39,327 nucleotides of DNA from an uncultured bacterium (GTDB taxonomy: Bacteria > Krumholzibacteriota > Krumholzibacteriia > LZORAL124-64-63): the NCBI GenBank assembly GCA_937910695.1, contig CALEMW010000129.1:1-39327 (forward strand). Reading direction: 5' to 3'. The stretch's first letter is position 1. Each line of letters begins with the position of its first letter. A program made the translations under genes and the position numbers. The notes under the pieces are model-generated. The model was given only the letters and a program-made list of their open reading frames with translations, was not told the origin of the DNA and ran no database searches. Shown in pieces: positions 17,232 to 27,100 of the stretch.

Positions 17232-18650
17232 CTAGGCCGGAGCCAGATCCCCCTGCGGAACGACCTCGTGAGGCGATTCTGTAACGACCGGACATCCACG
17301 CGAAAGCGAAACGACTTTGTTGCGGCCGTTCCCCTTGGCTGCGTAGAGCGCGTCGTCGGCCCGGCGTAGCAAGTCATCGCTCATTTTCATCGTCACCGAG
17401 TATTCGGCGACGCCGACGCTCACCGTGACCGGTATGATGCTATGGCCGTCGGTGAAGGAGTAGCCCTCGATGGCGGCCCGCAGCCGCTCGCCCACTCTGT
17501 CGACAACCTCGGCACTCGCACCGGGCATGACGACCAGGAACTCCTCGCCGCCGTAGCGTATGAAGACGTCGGAATCGCGGAGGACCTTGCGTGAAACGGC
17601 GGCGACCTCGACGAGGACCTGGTCCCCCGCGAGATGGCCGTAGGTGTCGTTGATCTTCTTGAAGAAGTCGATGTCGAACATGATCACGGCCATGGGCACG
17701 TGGTGCTGGGCGGCCTGCTCGAACTCCACCTTCAGACGCTCCATGCCGAAGCGTCGGTTGTAGAGACTCGTGAGCGGGTCGCGCGAGGCGATCTGCTGCA
17801 GGCGGTCGTGGGTCAGGGCATTGTTCAAGGCCAGACCCATGCCCTGCTGGAAGATCCGCAGCAGCCACATGGCGTCCTTGCCGAACAGCTTGTCGGAGGC
17901 CAGCACGAGGGCCCCCAGGGTATGGTGTTCGAAGGCGATGGGAAATACGAGCACCTGGCTCGGCTTGAAATCCGCCACGACGCCCTCGATCATCACGTCG
18001 GGATTCACACGCACGAACTGCACTTCGTTGGTCTTCATGGCCCGGCGCACGTGATCGCTGCGGGTGAGGCGGCCCGGATCGCTCAGCCCGTGATTGGCCA
18101 CCGCGATCAAGGCACCGTCCTTTTCGACCAACAGGCTGCCCGCCACGGCGTCGGTATGGTGGATGAGCAGTTCGATGGCGTGGTCCGCGAGTTCTTCGAG
18201 GTCCAGTTTGCTGGACAGGGCTTCCGACAGCTCACTCGAAGCGTGCTCCAGCGTCTGCACTCGAATCAGTTCGGCCACGAGTTCGTTGAAGGCCTGAGCC
18301 GTTTCTCCGATCTCGTCGTCGGACCGTACCTCGACGCTGCATGTACCCTCGTCGCAGCCCGACCAGTTGCCCGTGAAGGTGGCTTCTCGGAAGGCTCCCT
18401 CAACCACACGCATACTCTGGACGAGATCCCTCAATTCGGGACGGACCACTCTTTGTGTGATCTGAAAGCCGAAGCCGCCGAGGACGGCACCGATCAGCCC
18501 GCTGATGGGGAAATTCCACCAGCGCAGACAGTATTCCGCAGGGATGGAGAGAAGGAAAAGGAACAGGGGCGCCAGAAGACCGAGGGCGGCGCCGCTCACG
18601 ATCATCCAAATGGCGAGATCTTTGAAAATCTGATTGGTGAAACGGGGCAT
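17232..18650 (-). CDS. membrane diguanylate cyclase (HAMP-like, GAF, GGDEF)
   Basis: Makes cyclic di-GMP from two GTP at the inner membrane; 472 aa. Two membrane segments lie near residues 12-36 and 47-66. A HAMP-type linker reaches about 134 (DDEIGETAQAFNELV), a GAF-like sensor spans about 140-285, and the GGDEF domain spans about 288-450. The active site is GGEEF at 367-371. The inhibitory I-site RxxD (Arg358-Asp361) is exactly five residues before it, so product inhibition is expected. DPLTSLYNRRF and FDIDFFKKINDTYGH are standard catalytic segments. The upstream region of about 130 nt shows no clear promoter or strong ribosome-binding site. It is a single gene; the signal sensed is unknown. 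Confidence 0.95.
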   Translation of the reverse strand: MPRFTNQIFKDLAIWMIVSGAALGLLAPLFLFLLSIPAEYCLRWWNFPISGLIGAVLGGFGFQITQRVVRPELRDLVQSMRVVEGAFREATFTGNWSGCDEGTCSVEVRSDDEIGETAQAFNELVAELIRVQTLEHASSELSEALSSKLDLEELADHAIELLIHHTDAVAGSLLVEKDGALIAVANHGLSDPGRLTRSDHVRRAMKTNEVQFVRVNPDVMIEGVVADFKPSQVLVFPIAFEHHTLGALVLASDKLFGKDAMWLLRIFQQGMGLALNNALTHDRLQQIASRDPLTSLYNRRFGMERLKVEFEQAAQHHVPMAVIMFDIDFFKKINDTYGHLAGDQVLVEVAAVSRKVLRDSDVFIRYGGEEFLVVMPGASAEVVDRVGERLRAAIEGYSFTDGHSIIPVTVSVGVAEYSVTMKMSDDLLRRADDALYAAKGNGRNKVVSLSRGCPVVTESPHEVVPQGDLAPA

Positions 18651-18781
18651 GAGACCAATCCAGGTGCTTGAGGCTGCTGTTAGGGCGATCGATCAAGAAC
18701 AGGAGAGGATTCGGTTTCTCTCAGGAAAACTTGATCAAAAAGTCTCAATAACCCCAACGATCTCGGCAGCGGCCGCCTGTC

Positions 18782-21034
18782 TCAGTCCAGAGGCGTCAAT
18801 TTGGCCAAACGGGCCAGAAAATGCTTCCGCACTCCTTCCGGAAAATCGATGCTCAGCTTGAGATCGGCGCCCGTGCCCTCCACGCGGGCCACCACTCCCT
18901 GGCCCAGGTACGGGTGCGCCACAGTCTGACCTACCCGGAACACGATCTCTTCCTGGGAAACCACATCATCCCACGAATCGCGGACGGGACGCGTCACCAT
19001 CCGCTGTGTCGAGCCGTTCATGGCCGTTCGCCCCGGAGCGGCACGACCACCGAAGCCGGTGCGGCCGTCGCCGAACAAGGAGTCGACGCCGCGTGCGGCC
19101 GTGCGGATTTCCTCGCCGACCCGCTCGGCCAGAGCGGCGGGAATCTCACCGAGGAAGCGTGAAGGCAGAGCCATCTCGCGCTGTCCAAAGCGTCGCCGCA
19201 TACGAACGTGCAGCAGGTGCAGTCGGCGCTCTGCCCTGGTCAGCGCGACATAGAAGAGTCGGCGTTCCTCTTCGGTGGCGGCCTCGTCGTCGAGATTGGA
19301 AGCGTGAGGCATGAGCTCCTCCTCGACGCCCACGATCACCACGATGGGAAACTCCAGGCCCTTGGCCGCATGCACGGTCATCAACCGTACGACACCCTCG
19401 TCGTCGGGAATGGTGTCGGCGTCGGCGACCAGGGCCACCTGCTCGAGGTACTGGGCCAGCGTACCGCCATCGGACTGTTCGTGGTACTCGTAGGCGCTGT
19501 TGACGAGCTCGGCAACGTTCTCGGTTCGGGCGGCGGCCGTCTCGGCATCGTCCTGTTCCAACCATTCTCCGTAACCGATCTCACGGAGCACGCGTTCGAG
19601 CAGTTCGGGCACGGTGCACTCTGCTGCGGCGGCGCGCCAGGCAGAGACCATGGCGAAGAAATCGCGGATGCGCTGCAGGGCGGCGCCGCCCATCTCCTGT
19701 TCGAGCAGACCGTGGCGCTGCGCCGCCTCGCCGAGGGTGATCTCTTCACGGTCCGCCAACTCCACCAGACGCCCGGCGGAGGTGTCGCCGATGCGCCGCT
19801 TGGGTACGTTCAGCACACGCAGGGCCGCCACGCCGTCGGCGGGATTGTGGATGAGCTTGAGGTAGGCCAGCACATCGCGCACTTCGCGGCGTTCGTAGAA
19901 AGCCGTCGAACCCACCACCTTGTACGGCAGCGATGACCGGCGCAGAGCGTCTTCGAGGGCGCGGCTCTGGGCGTTGGTGCGGTAGAGCACCGTCACGTCG
20001 CCGCGGCGCAGCCCCTTGCCGCACTCCTCGCGCACGATGTCCACGACCCGCGAGGCTTCGTCCTGCTCGTCGCCGAGCATCTCGACGCGCAGCTTGTCGC
20101 CGGCTTCACCGGCGGTCCACAGGTTCTTGCCCTTGCGCCGCTTGTTGTGGGCGATCACGGCGTTGGCCGCGTCGAGGATGTTGCCGGTGCTGCGGTAGTT
20201 CTGTTCCAGACGCACGACACCGGCGCCCGCGAAATAGGATTCGAAATCGAGCATGTTCTCCACCCGCGCCCCACGCCACGAATAGATGGACTGGTCGTCG
20301 TCGCCGACAGCGAACACGTTGCCGTGCACCGCTGAGAGAGCCTTGATCAGGATCAGCTGCAGGGAGTTGGTGTCCTGGAATTCGTCCACCAGGACATGAC
20401 GGAAACGATCGGCATAGCGCAGTCGGACGTCCTGGTGCTCCTCGAGCAGGTGGACCGTCTTGAGGATCAGGTCGTCGAAGTCCAGGGCGTTGCTCGCCTG
20501 CATGGTCTTTTCATAGGCGGCGAAGGCCTTCGCCGGCGGTTCTTCCCAGAACTCGGCTTCGGCCAGGGCCTGCTCCGGCGACACATCCTCGTTCTTCCAG
20601 GAACTGATCTGGGACCGCACCTTGGAGACCGGAAACTGCTTGGGATCGACGTTGACGTCGGCGAGGACTTTCTTGAGCAGCCGCTTGCTGTCGTCGGTGT
20701 CGTAGATCGTAAAACCCGGCTGAACGCCTACCGCCCCGCCGTCGCGGCGCAGGATCTTCACACCGGTGGCATGGAAGGTGCCGACCCAGTGGGGTGCGCG
20801 CGCCTCGCCGACAAGGGTGTTGACCCGATCCTTCATTTCGCGGGCGGCCTTGTTGGTGAATGTGAAGGCCAGGATCTCACCCGGATGAACACCGCCCTCG
20901 GCAAGCAGCCAGGCGATGCGGGTGGTCAGCACGCGGGTCTTGCCGCTGCCGGCGCCGGCCACCACCAGGACGGGGCCGTCGGCTGCGCTCACGGCTTCGC
21001 GCTGCCGCTCGTTGAGTCGGTCGAGTTCGTGCAA
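18782..21034 (-). CDS. PcrA/UvrD-type superfamily 1A DNA helicase
   Basis: ATP-driven 3'-5' helicase of repair and replication-fork maintenance; 750 aa. Walker A GAGSGKT is at 27-33. Motif Ia is LAFTFTNKAA, motif II DEFQD is at 215-219, and motif III is GDDDQSIYSWRGA. LEQNYRST (motif IV) and LMTVHAAKGLEF (motif V) follow, and motif VI is YVALTRAERRL. The C-terminal ~50 residues (VGQTVAHPYLGQGVVARVEG) form the Tudor-like domain by which PcrA/UvrD bind RNA polymerase. The start is a TTG at 21034 with AAGGA about 8 nt upstream; no ATG or GTG lies between it and the preceding gene's stop. It follows the outer-membrane fusion gene by 35 nt and is likely co-transcribed, an odd partner for a helicase. 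Confidence 0.95.
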   Translation of the reverse strand: MHELDRLNERQREAVSAADGPVLVVAGAGSGKTRVLTTRIAWLLAEGGVHPGEILAFTFTNKAAREMKDRVNTLVGEARAPHWVGTFHATGVKILRRDGGAVGVQPGFTIYDTDDSKRLLKKVLADVNVDPKQFPVSKVRSQISSWKNEDVSPEQALAEAEFWEEPPAKAFAAYEKTMQASNALDFDDLILKTVHLLEEHQDVRLRYADRFRHVLVDEFQDTNSLQLILIKALSAVHGNVFAVGDDDQSIYSWRGARVENMLDFESYFAGAGVVRLEQNYRSTGNILDAANAVIAHNKRRKGKNLWTAGEAGDKLRVEMLGDEQDEASRVVDIVREECGKGLRRGDVTVLYRTNAQSRALEDALRRSSLPYKVVGSTAFYERREVRDVLAYLKLIHNPADGVAALRVLNVPKRRIGDTSAGRLVELADREEITLGEAAQRHGLLEQEMGGAALQRIRDFFAMVSAWRAAAAECTVPELLERVLREIGYGEWLEQDDAETAAARTENVAELVNSAYEYHEQSDGGTLAQYLEQVALVADADTIPDDEGVVRLMTVHAAKGLEFPIVVIVGVEEELMPHASNLDDEAATEEERRLFYVALTRAERRLHLLHVRMRRRFGQREMALPSRFLGEIPAALAERVGEEIRTAARGVDSLFGDGRTGFGGRAAPGRTAMNGSTQRMVTRPVRDSWDDVVSQEEIVFRVGQTVAHPYLGQGVVARVEGTGADLKLSIDFPEGVRKHFLARLAKLTPLD

Positions 21035-21069
21035 GAGGATATCCTTGTCGTGGTCGGGCTGGCCCGGAA

Positions 21070-24000
21070 TCAGAATTCGGGGCCGATGCTGAACTGGAAG
21101 ACACCGTTGCCGGTCGTCCTGAGATCCGTGGGCCAGGCCCAGTCGAACTTCAGCGGCAGGAAACCCAGGCGCGTTCTTATACCAAAGCCGTAGTCGCCCC
21201 GCAAGTCCCGGAAACCCCAGGTGCCGGCGGCGTCGTCGCCAAAGGGATCGAAGTTATCATTCCAGGCCGCACCGGCGTCGAAGAACAGAGTCGCACCCAC
21301 GGGGCCGAAGCCCCAGCGGCCGGGCCAGCCGAAATAGACGGCGTCGATCAGCGGCAGGCGGTACTCGGCGTTGAACATCGCCAACCGCCGGCCGGCGAGG
21401 TGGCTCACGGTCTGGTAGTCGTAGAAGTCGTACCCCCGCAGGGTGAACGGTCCCCCGAGGACGAAGGCCCGGGGCTGATTGCCTTCGCTCGCCGCCGCCA
21501 TGAATCTCATGGCCAGCGAGTTGCGGCGCAGGGGCATCCAGTAACGGCGCCAGTCCAACAGGTACGTCTGTCTTTCAAGGGTCGCGTCGCCCAGGGGAAT
21601 CGCCGGCGCTGCGAACAGCGAAAGACGGCTGCCGGTCACAGGACCGTAGCTGCCGTAATAGGCGCTGTCGTGGACGAAGTTCACCGAGGGCTGCAGCAGT
21701 TTGTTGGTCACCGCGCTGCCGGGCGCCAGAAACAGACCGCTCGGATCGAGCACGTAGTTCGTGCGCTCGGACACCAACCCCTGCAGTTCGACGGTCACCC
21801 GCCGAAACGTACTGAACGGGTACGACGCCGAAGCGTAGAGTCCGTAGTTGCGCTCACTGAAGAACACATCCCCGGGCAGCACTTCGCCGACGCTCGTGAA
21901 CGCCGAGTTGTAGTAGTTCTTGAAGTGGAAAAGGCCGCAACTCAGGTCCCAACGTCGGCGCAGATATGTGTACGACGCGGCGAGATCGCTGTTTTCAATC
22001 GAACCGTAGATGTTCACCAGGAACGACATGCGGTGGTCGCCCAACAGATCGCTCAAGTTGATGACGTTGGCCATGCCCAGCCCCGCCTGGGGACTGAGGA
22101 ACACGGCGCCGCCAGCCAGGGCGTTGGAGGCGTCGATCGAAAGCTTCGGAGAATATTCGCGCACTTCGCCCACAGCTCCATGATCGCGCACCGGTGCGGC
22201 CATTCCATTCCGTGCGATCGTCGGCGGGGGCTCCAAGGCTGCCGGTTCGGGACGCTCCCCCGCGGGCGTGCGTCGGGACCAGACGCCGTAGCCGTCGACG
22301 GCGTAGAGGTCCCAGCCGCCCTGCAGAAAGCCGGTGAACACGAGTCGGTCCACCTCGGGCGCGTAGGCTGGCTGGGACAGGGCGCCCGCCACGTTGGTCA
22401 TCACGATGGAGGTGTCAACCGCCGCCAAGGACGGCGCCAGGACGAGTCGGGCCAAGTTGGGCACGCCGTCGCGGTCGTCGACGACGCAGAGTTCCGTCGG
22501 GGAGGTCCAGACCGGTTCGCGCCACTCGCCGCGCTCGGGTGTCAGAACGCTGCGTCGTCCGGTCTCCACGTCAAGAATCACCAGGCTCCGGGACTGAGTA
22601 TGCCCCACGGACACGGCTTCGTCGCCGTCGACGAAGCGGGCCCACAGCAGCCGACGCCCACCATCGGCGTCGGTCTCGAACTCGTAGGAGACCTCCGACC
22701 GCGGATTATGAGCGAAGGCGAGGGAAGCGCTGTCGGGTGACCAGGCCGGCATGCCCTCGTCGCCCACGTCGTCGGTCAGGCGGCGCATGGTCGCCTCGCG
22801 TGCGAGAGGCCACCAGCCATCGCCTTCGGTTCCCTCCAGGTCGACCAAATAGAGATCGGTGCGTCCGAGATGGGTCCCCACCAGCGCCACGCTGCGCCCG
22901 TCCGGCGACCAGGCGGGAGCCGTGGCGGTATCGAGACTCAACGGAATCGAGCGCGTTACCTTCCCGTCGCGGATCCTCACGGTGTGCAGGGTCTCGACGT
23001 TGTTGCTGCGGGCTACGAACACGACTTCATCGCCGTCGGGCGAGAAGCTGATGCCGCTGCGGAATGAATGGAGGCTCTCGAAGCGGCTCGCCCGACTGCC
23101 TTTGGCAAGGCGACGCCGGTCCTCAGGGTCGAGGGTCGATGCCAGGTAGAGGGAGACGAGCCCGTCGCGGTCGGAGAAGTAAGCCACCCACTGGCCGTCG
23201 GGAGATACGGCGGGGCGCTGGCTGAAGGAGTGCTGGTCCTCGACGTGATCCGTTAAGCGGCGGGCGATCTCCTCGGGCTCCTCGAGACTTCCGTAGCGGG
23301 GCCAGTAGCGCCGGCGCATCTCCTTCTGGAAGATCTCGTTGAGGTCCTTCATCTCCAAACCGACGGCGCCGCTCAAGGCCCTGTCCATGCGCCGCGTTCG
23401 TCCGAGCAGTCGCCACATCTCGAGGATTTTTTCCTCGCCGTAGCGCTCCGAGATCAGGCGCATGGCCGCCTGGCCTTCCTTGTAGACCAGAAAACCACCC
23501 ACGAGGTCCAGGGGCCACAGGTAGTCGCTGGTCACTGCGTCGCGTAGGAACAGGTCAGCCTGGGCGTCCCAGCCCGAGCTGTACCACTCGGCGATCCCCT
23601 CGGCGAACCACAACGGAATGCGAAAAAACGGTGAGCGCGAGGCCATGGCCCGGGAACTGCCGAAGGCGGCGTCGAACATGAACACGTGGACCATCTCGTG
23701 ACGGATCACATGCACGAAGTCGGCGTGGTTGCCCTCGTAGGGCAGGACCATGCGGTTGCGTACCGGCTCGGTGAAGCCCCCGGTCCCCTCCCCGAGCAAC
23801 TCGTCGGCGATGTTGGTCTGAGCGAAGGCACCATGGGAGGCGTAGAGGATGAACGGCACTCGTCGTTCGAGATCGTGGTCGAGGCGGTCGGAGTACTCGA
23901 GGTACGTGCGTTCGGCGATGATCGCAGCGCGGACGGCCAGCTCCTCGGCCCCGGCGGCGTAGGTGATCTCGAAATGGGGTGTGATCAGGGTCTGCCGTTC

Positions 24001-24126
24001 GCGGACGGTGGTCTGGACCTTGTTGCGCCCGAAGGCCTCGGCCCGTCCCCCGGCCAGCAACACTGCGAGGCAGAGCACGGCAGCGACGGCCGACCCGTTC
24101 CAATTGCTGGCTCGTACGCCCTTCAT
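21070..24126 (-). CDS. exported fusion: peptidase-MA-like domain, TolB-type propeller, Omp85-like outer-membrane barrel
   Basis: A 1018-aa predicted outer-membrane protein. A signal peptide occupies about residues 1-31. Residues ~45-260 form a gluzincin-like domain with HEMVH at 143-147 and a possible third zinc ligand Glu176 in WFAEGIAE, so it may be an active metallopeptidase. Residues ~290-640 carry repeated TolB/WD40-like blades (AVSPDGQWVAYFSDRDG, SFSPDGDEVVFVA, AWSPDGRSVALVG, AWSPDSASLAFAH). Residues ~665-1018 are a beta-barrel with GPFTLRGYDFYDY, the RGY motif of Omp85 proteins, and a terminal phenylalanine (SIGPEF). No POTRA domain is seen. The ATG at 24126 has GGGAGGA upstream, 13 nt after tamB. 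Annotation pipelines may call such proteins Tol-like or D15 antigen; true function is unknown. Confidence 0.8.
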   Translation of the reverse strand: MKGVRASNWNGSAVAAVLCLAVLLAGGRAEAFGRNKVQTTVRERQTLITPHFEITYAAGAEELAVRAAIIAERTYLEYSDRLDHDLERRVPFILYASHGAFAQTNIADELLGEGTGGFTEPVRNRMVLPYEGNHADFVHVIRHEMVHVFMFDAAFGSSRAMASRSPFFRIPLWFAEGIAEWYSSGWDAQADLFLRDAVTSDYLWPLDLVGGFLVYKEGQAAMRLISERYGEEKILEMWRLLGRTRRMDRALSGAVGLEMKDLNEIFQKEMRRRYWPRYGSLEEPEEIARRLTDHVEDQHSFSQRPAVSPDGQWVAYFSDRDGLVSLYLASTLDPEDRRRLAKGSRASRFESLHSFRSGISFSPDGDEVVFVARSNNVETLHTVRIRDGKVTRSIPLSLDTATAPAWSPDGRSVALVGTHLGRTDLYLVDLEGTEGDGWWPLAREATMRRLTDDVGDEGMPAWSPDSASLAFAHNPRSEVSYEFETDADGGRRLLWARFVDGDEAVSVGHTQSRSLVILDVETGRRSVLTPERGEWREPVWTSPTELCVVDDRDGVPNLARLVLAPSLAAVDTSIVMTNVAGALSQPAYAPEVDRLVFTGFLQGGWDLYAVDGYGVWSRRTPAGERPEPAALEPPPTIARNGMAAPVRDHGAVGEVREYSPKLSIDASNALAGGAVFLSPQAGLGMANVINLSDLLGDHRMSFLVNIYGSIENSDLAASYTYLRRRWDLSCGLFHFKNYYNSAFTSVGEVLPGDVFFSERNYGLYASASYPFSTFRRVTVELQGLVSERTNYVLDPSGLFLAPGSAVTNKLLQPSVNFVHDSAYYGSYGPVTGSRLSLFAAPAIPLGDATLERQTYLLDWRRYWMPLRRNSLAMRFMAAASEGNQPRAFVLGGPFTLRGYDFYDYQTVSHLAGRRLAMFNAEYRLPLIDAVYFGWPGRWGFGPVGATLFFDAGAAWNDNFDPFGDDAAGTWGFRDLRGDYGFGIRTRLGFLPLKFDWAWPTDLRTTGNGVFQFSIGPEF

Positions 24127-24139
24127 GCCGTCCTCCCGG

Positions 24140-27100
24140 TCAATATTCGAAGCGGTACTTCAGGTCCATGCTGTAGGTCGTGTTGCCCAGGGCCTCGTAC
24201 TGCCGCCGGCTGATCTCGGACTGCAGCAGCAGGTGGTCCGAGATCATGTATTCCACGATCACCTCGCGGTCGGTGTCGGTGACCGCCTGGGCGAACTTCA
24301 CGAAGAGATCGCGCCCGATGTACTTGCCGACACCGATGAGCGTCTGGGTCGTGCCGTCCTCGCGCTCGCGACCGCTGATGATGTCGAAGGTGTCGACCAT
24401 GTTCAGCGACTGGGCCACCTCGCGTTCGAGCAGGTTGAAGCCTGCGGCCATGGTCTGGGTCCGGATCACCGACGTCGTCTGGGTGTCGGTGGCATGGGGC
24501 GACAGGCCAAGGAGCATACGCTCGATGTTCTGCTTGGGATACCCGCTCTCGGAATGATAATCCACAATGGGATTCTGGGCCGATCCCGAAACAGTGATCC
24601 AGATCCGTTCGAGACGGCGGGACCCTGGGTCGCCGGGAGCCCTGGGCAAGCGTACTTCCGTCTCAGCTTCGATGTCCAGCCGCGGCACCACGCCGAAGTC
24701 GGTGCTGAAGTCCGCCGTACCGCGGGTGACCTGGAAGTCGTTGTTGAACACCGGCAGGTGCCCCTGGTCGATGGCCGCTTCGCCCAGGACGTTCAGACCG
24801 TCCATATCCCGCATCAGCTTGACCTCGCCGCCGAGGAAGAGCTCCATCGTGCGGTTGCTGATCTTAGCCGAACGCGGCGGCGCTGTGATGTCCAGGTCGG
24901 CCAGCCAGTCCGGCGCCACCGTCGCCATCCGTGGATCGTTCACGCTCGGCTGCTCGGAGAAGTCGCCGAGGTAGAGGGCTTCGATGATCTCAAGGTCGCC
25001 TTCGAAACGCGGCACCAGAAGACTGTCGGGCCCGACCTTCACCCCCCGCAGGTGGATCCCGTCCCCTTTGATCAGCGCCCGCAGTTCGGGAACCGAGGCG
25101 ACCAGGAAACGGTCGGCGTCGAAGGCGATGTCGAAGCTCTCGAGTTCGAGACCCGAGAACACGACCTCGCCGCCTCCCGCGATGGTCCCGCGCTGACCTT
25201 CGCGGCCATGCAGATCAGAGAGCGTGAGCACATCGCCCTGCCAGATGCCGTCCACCGAGACATCGTGATACACCTCGCTCAACTTGCGGATCACACATGT
25301 CCCATCGCGCACCCGCACACTGCCTGAATAATAAGGATGATCGGCCCGGCCCGACACCACCAGGTCCAGAGCGCCGGTGCCGCCGGACATTACGAACGCG
25401 TTGGTCATGCTCGCAAGCGGCGCGAGGTTGCTGCCGTCGGGAATGGTCACGCTCATGAACAACGGCCCGTCGAGGGGCGAGACGGGTTCGCTCAGCAGGT
25501 CCAACTCCAAGGGGATCTCGAGCCGTCCGTGCAGGCTGAGGTCTTCCTTGCGACCGTCCAGTCCGGACAGCGTGAGCGTATGGTTCAGGTAGGAGATGTT
25601 GCCGCGCAGCTCGTCGAAGTGGAGCCAATGGATGTGGAAGGGCGCACTTTCCAGACCGCCCTGGATCTCAGGTTCGGAGGTGGTGCCGCCCACGTCGAGG
25701 GATCCCTCCACAACGCCAGCGATGCGGTCGAGAGACGGAATGGCGAACTGGTCGAGAAAGGCCCAGTCGCCATCGCCGATGTCCAGGTGCAGGTCGAGGG
25801 CGGCGTCGGGCCACCAGGCGGCGGCGTCCACGCCGGGATGCACCACCGAACCCGAAGCCGTCACCTTCCCGAAGTCGCTGTGCAGGTCCAGGTGGTGAAT
25901 ATCGAGATATCCCGAACGATAGGTGGCGTCGACGGTGAGGCTGTCGATCGTCGCCAGGGGAAGATCGCAGTCCTCGAGTCTTGCGACGACCGTGAAAGCA
26001 GGGCTCGCATAGGTACCGCCCAGTTCACAGACGGCCGTGAATTCGCCGTTGAGGACGTCGCTCTTGACGAAGGGGTTGATCAGATCCAGGTCGAGCCGGG
26101 AGACGTCGATGCTGCCTGTGAGCTCGTCTCGCCGTCGGTCCCAGCCGAGAGAGGCTTTGAGATGTCCGCGTCGGGAACGCAGTTCCGCATCCTCGAGTAC
26201 GAAGCGGCCATCGCCCGTGCGGAACTGGAGCGGATTGAGCAGGGACCAGTGGCTGCCCTCTAGATCGACGGCGAGTTCCGGCACCTGGAACACGGACAGT
26301 GAGTCGGCCAGGTTCGCGTGTCCGCGGAAACGTACGATCGTATCGCCGTGCACGCTGCGGAAGTGGTCGAGGTAGACATACTCATCGGTTACCGAGCCTC
26401 TGAAGCGCACCTCGCCGAGGGGCACGCCGGCCACCCGGAGATGAGTGCCGGAGGCGTCGGCCTTCACGCTCGGGTGGCTGAGCAGGTCGCTGATCGACAG
26501 GCTGATGGTCATGGTCTCCACTTCAAGGGAGGCGACACCCCCATGGGACAGCTCGGCTGTTCCCACGAAATCATAGACAGGGTCGAGGCCGCTGACCTCC
26601 CCCGCCGCCTGCATGCCTCCCCGCAACGGCGGCACGTTCCACGCCGTCGGCAACCTGGTAAGATCGGGTGCGTCGATTTCGAGGCGGCCGTTGAATACGC
26701 CTTCCAGATCCGCATGTCCAGTGAGCCCTGCCTTCTGGCCCAGATAAGCCAAGTCCAGGACCCGGAAATCCACGCCACCGGTGTCCACGTCGACTTCCGC
26801 ATAGAGCGTATCGAAGGGAAGCAACGCGACATGACCATCGCGGAGCCAGCCGCGGACGCTGGTCTCATCTGTGTGCTCCCGCCGCCAGAGATCGAGGTAC
26901 CCCCAGCCGTCGGTTTCGGGAAGATCGACATTGGGCACGAGATTCCGGGACAGGTCGACGTCGGCCACGTTGCCGGCCAGATGCATGATCACGTCGTCGG
27001 GATCGCGTACGTCGAATTCCCCGGTGCCGGAAAAGAGCGCGCCGTTGATACGCCCCGCCAGGTTGCTCCATTTCAGCTCGGAGTCCGCGAGCACCGCGCG

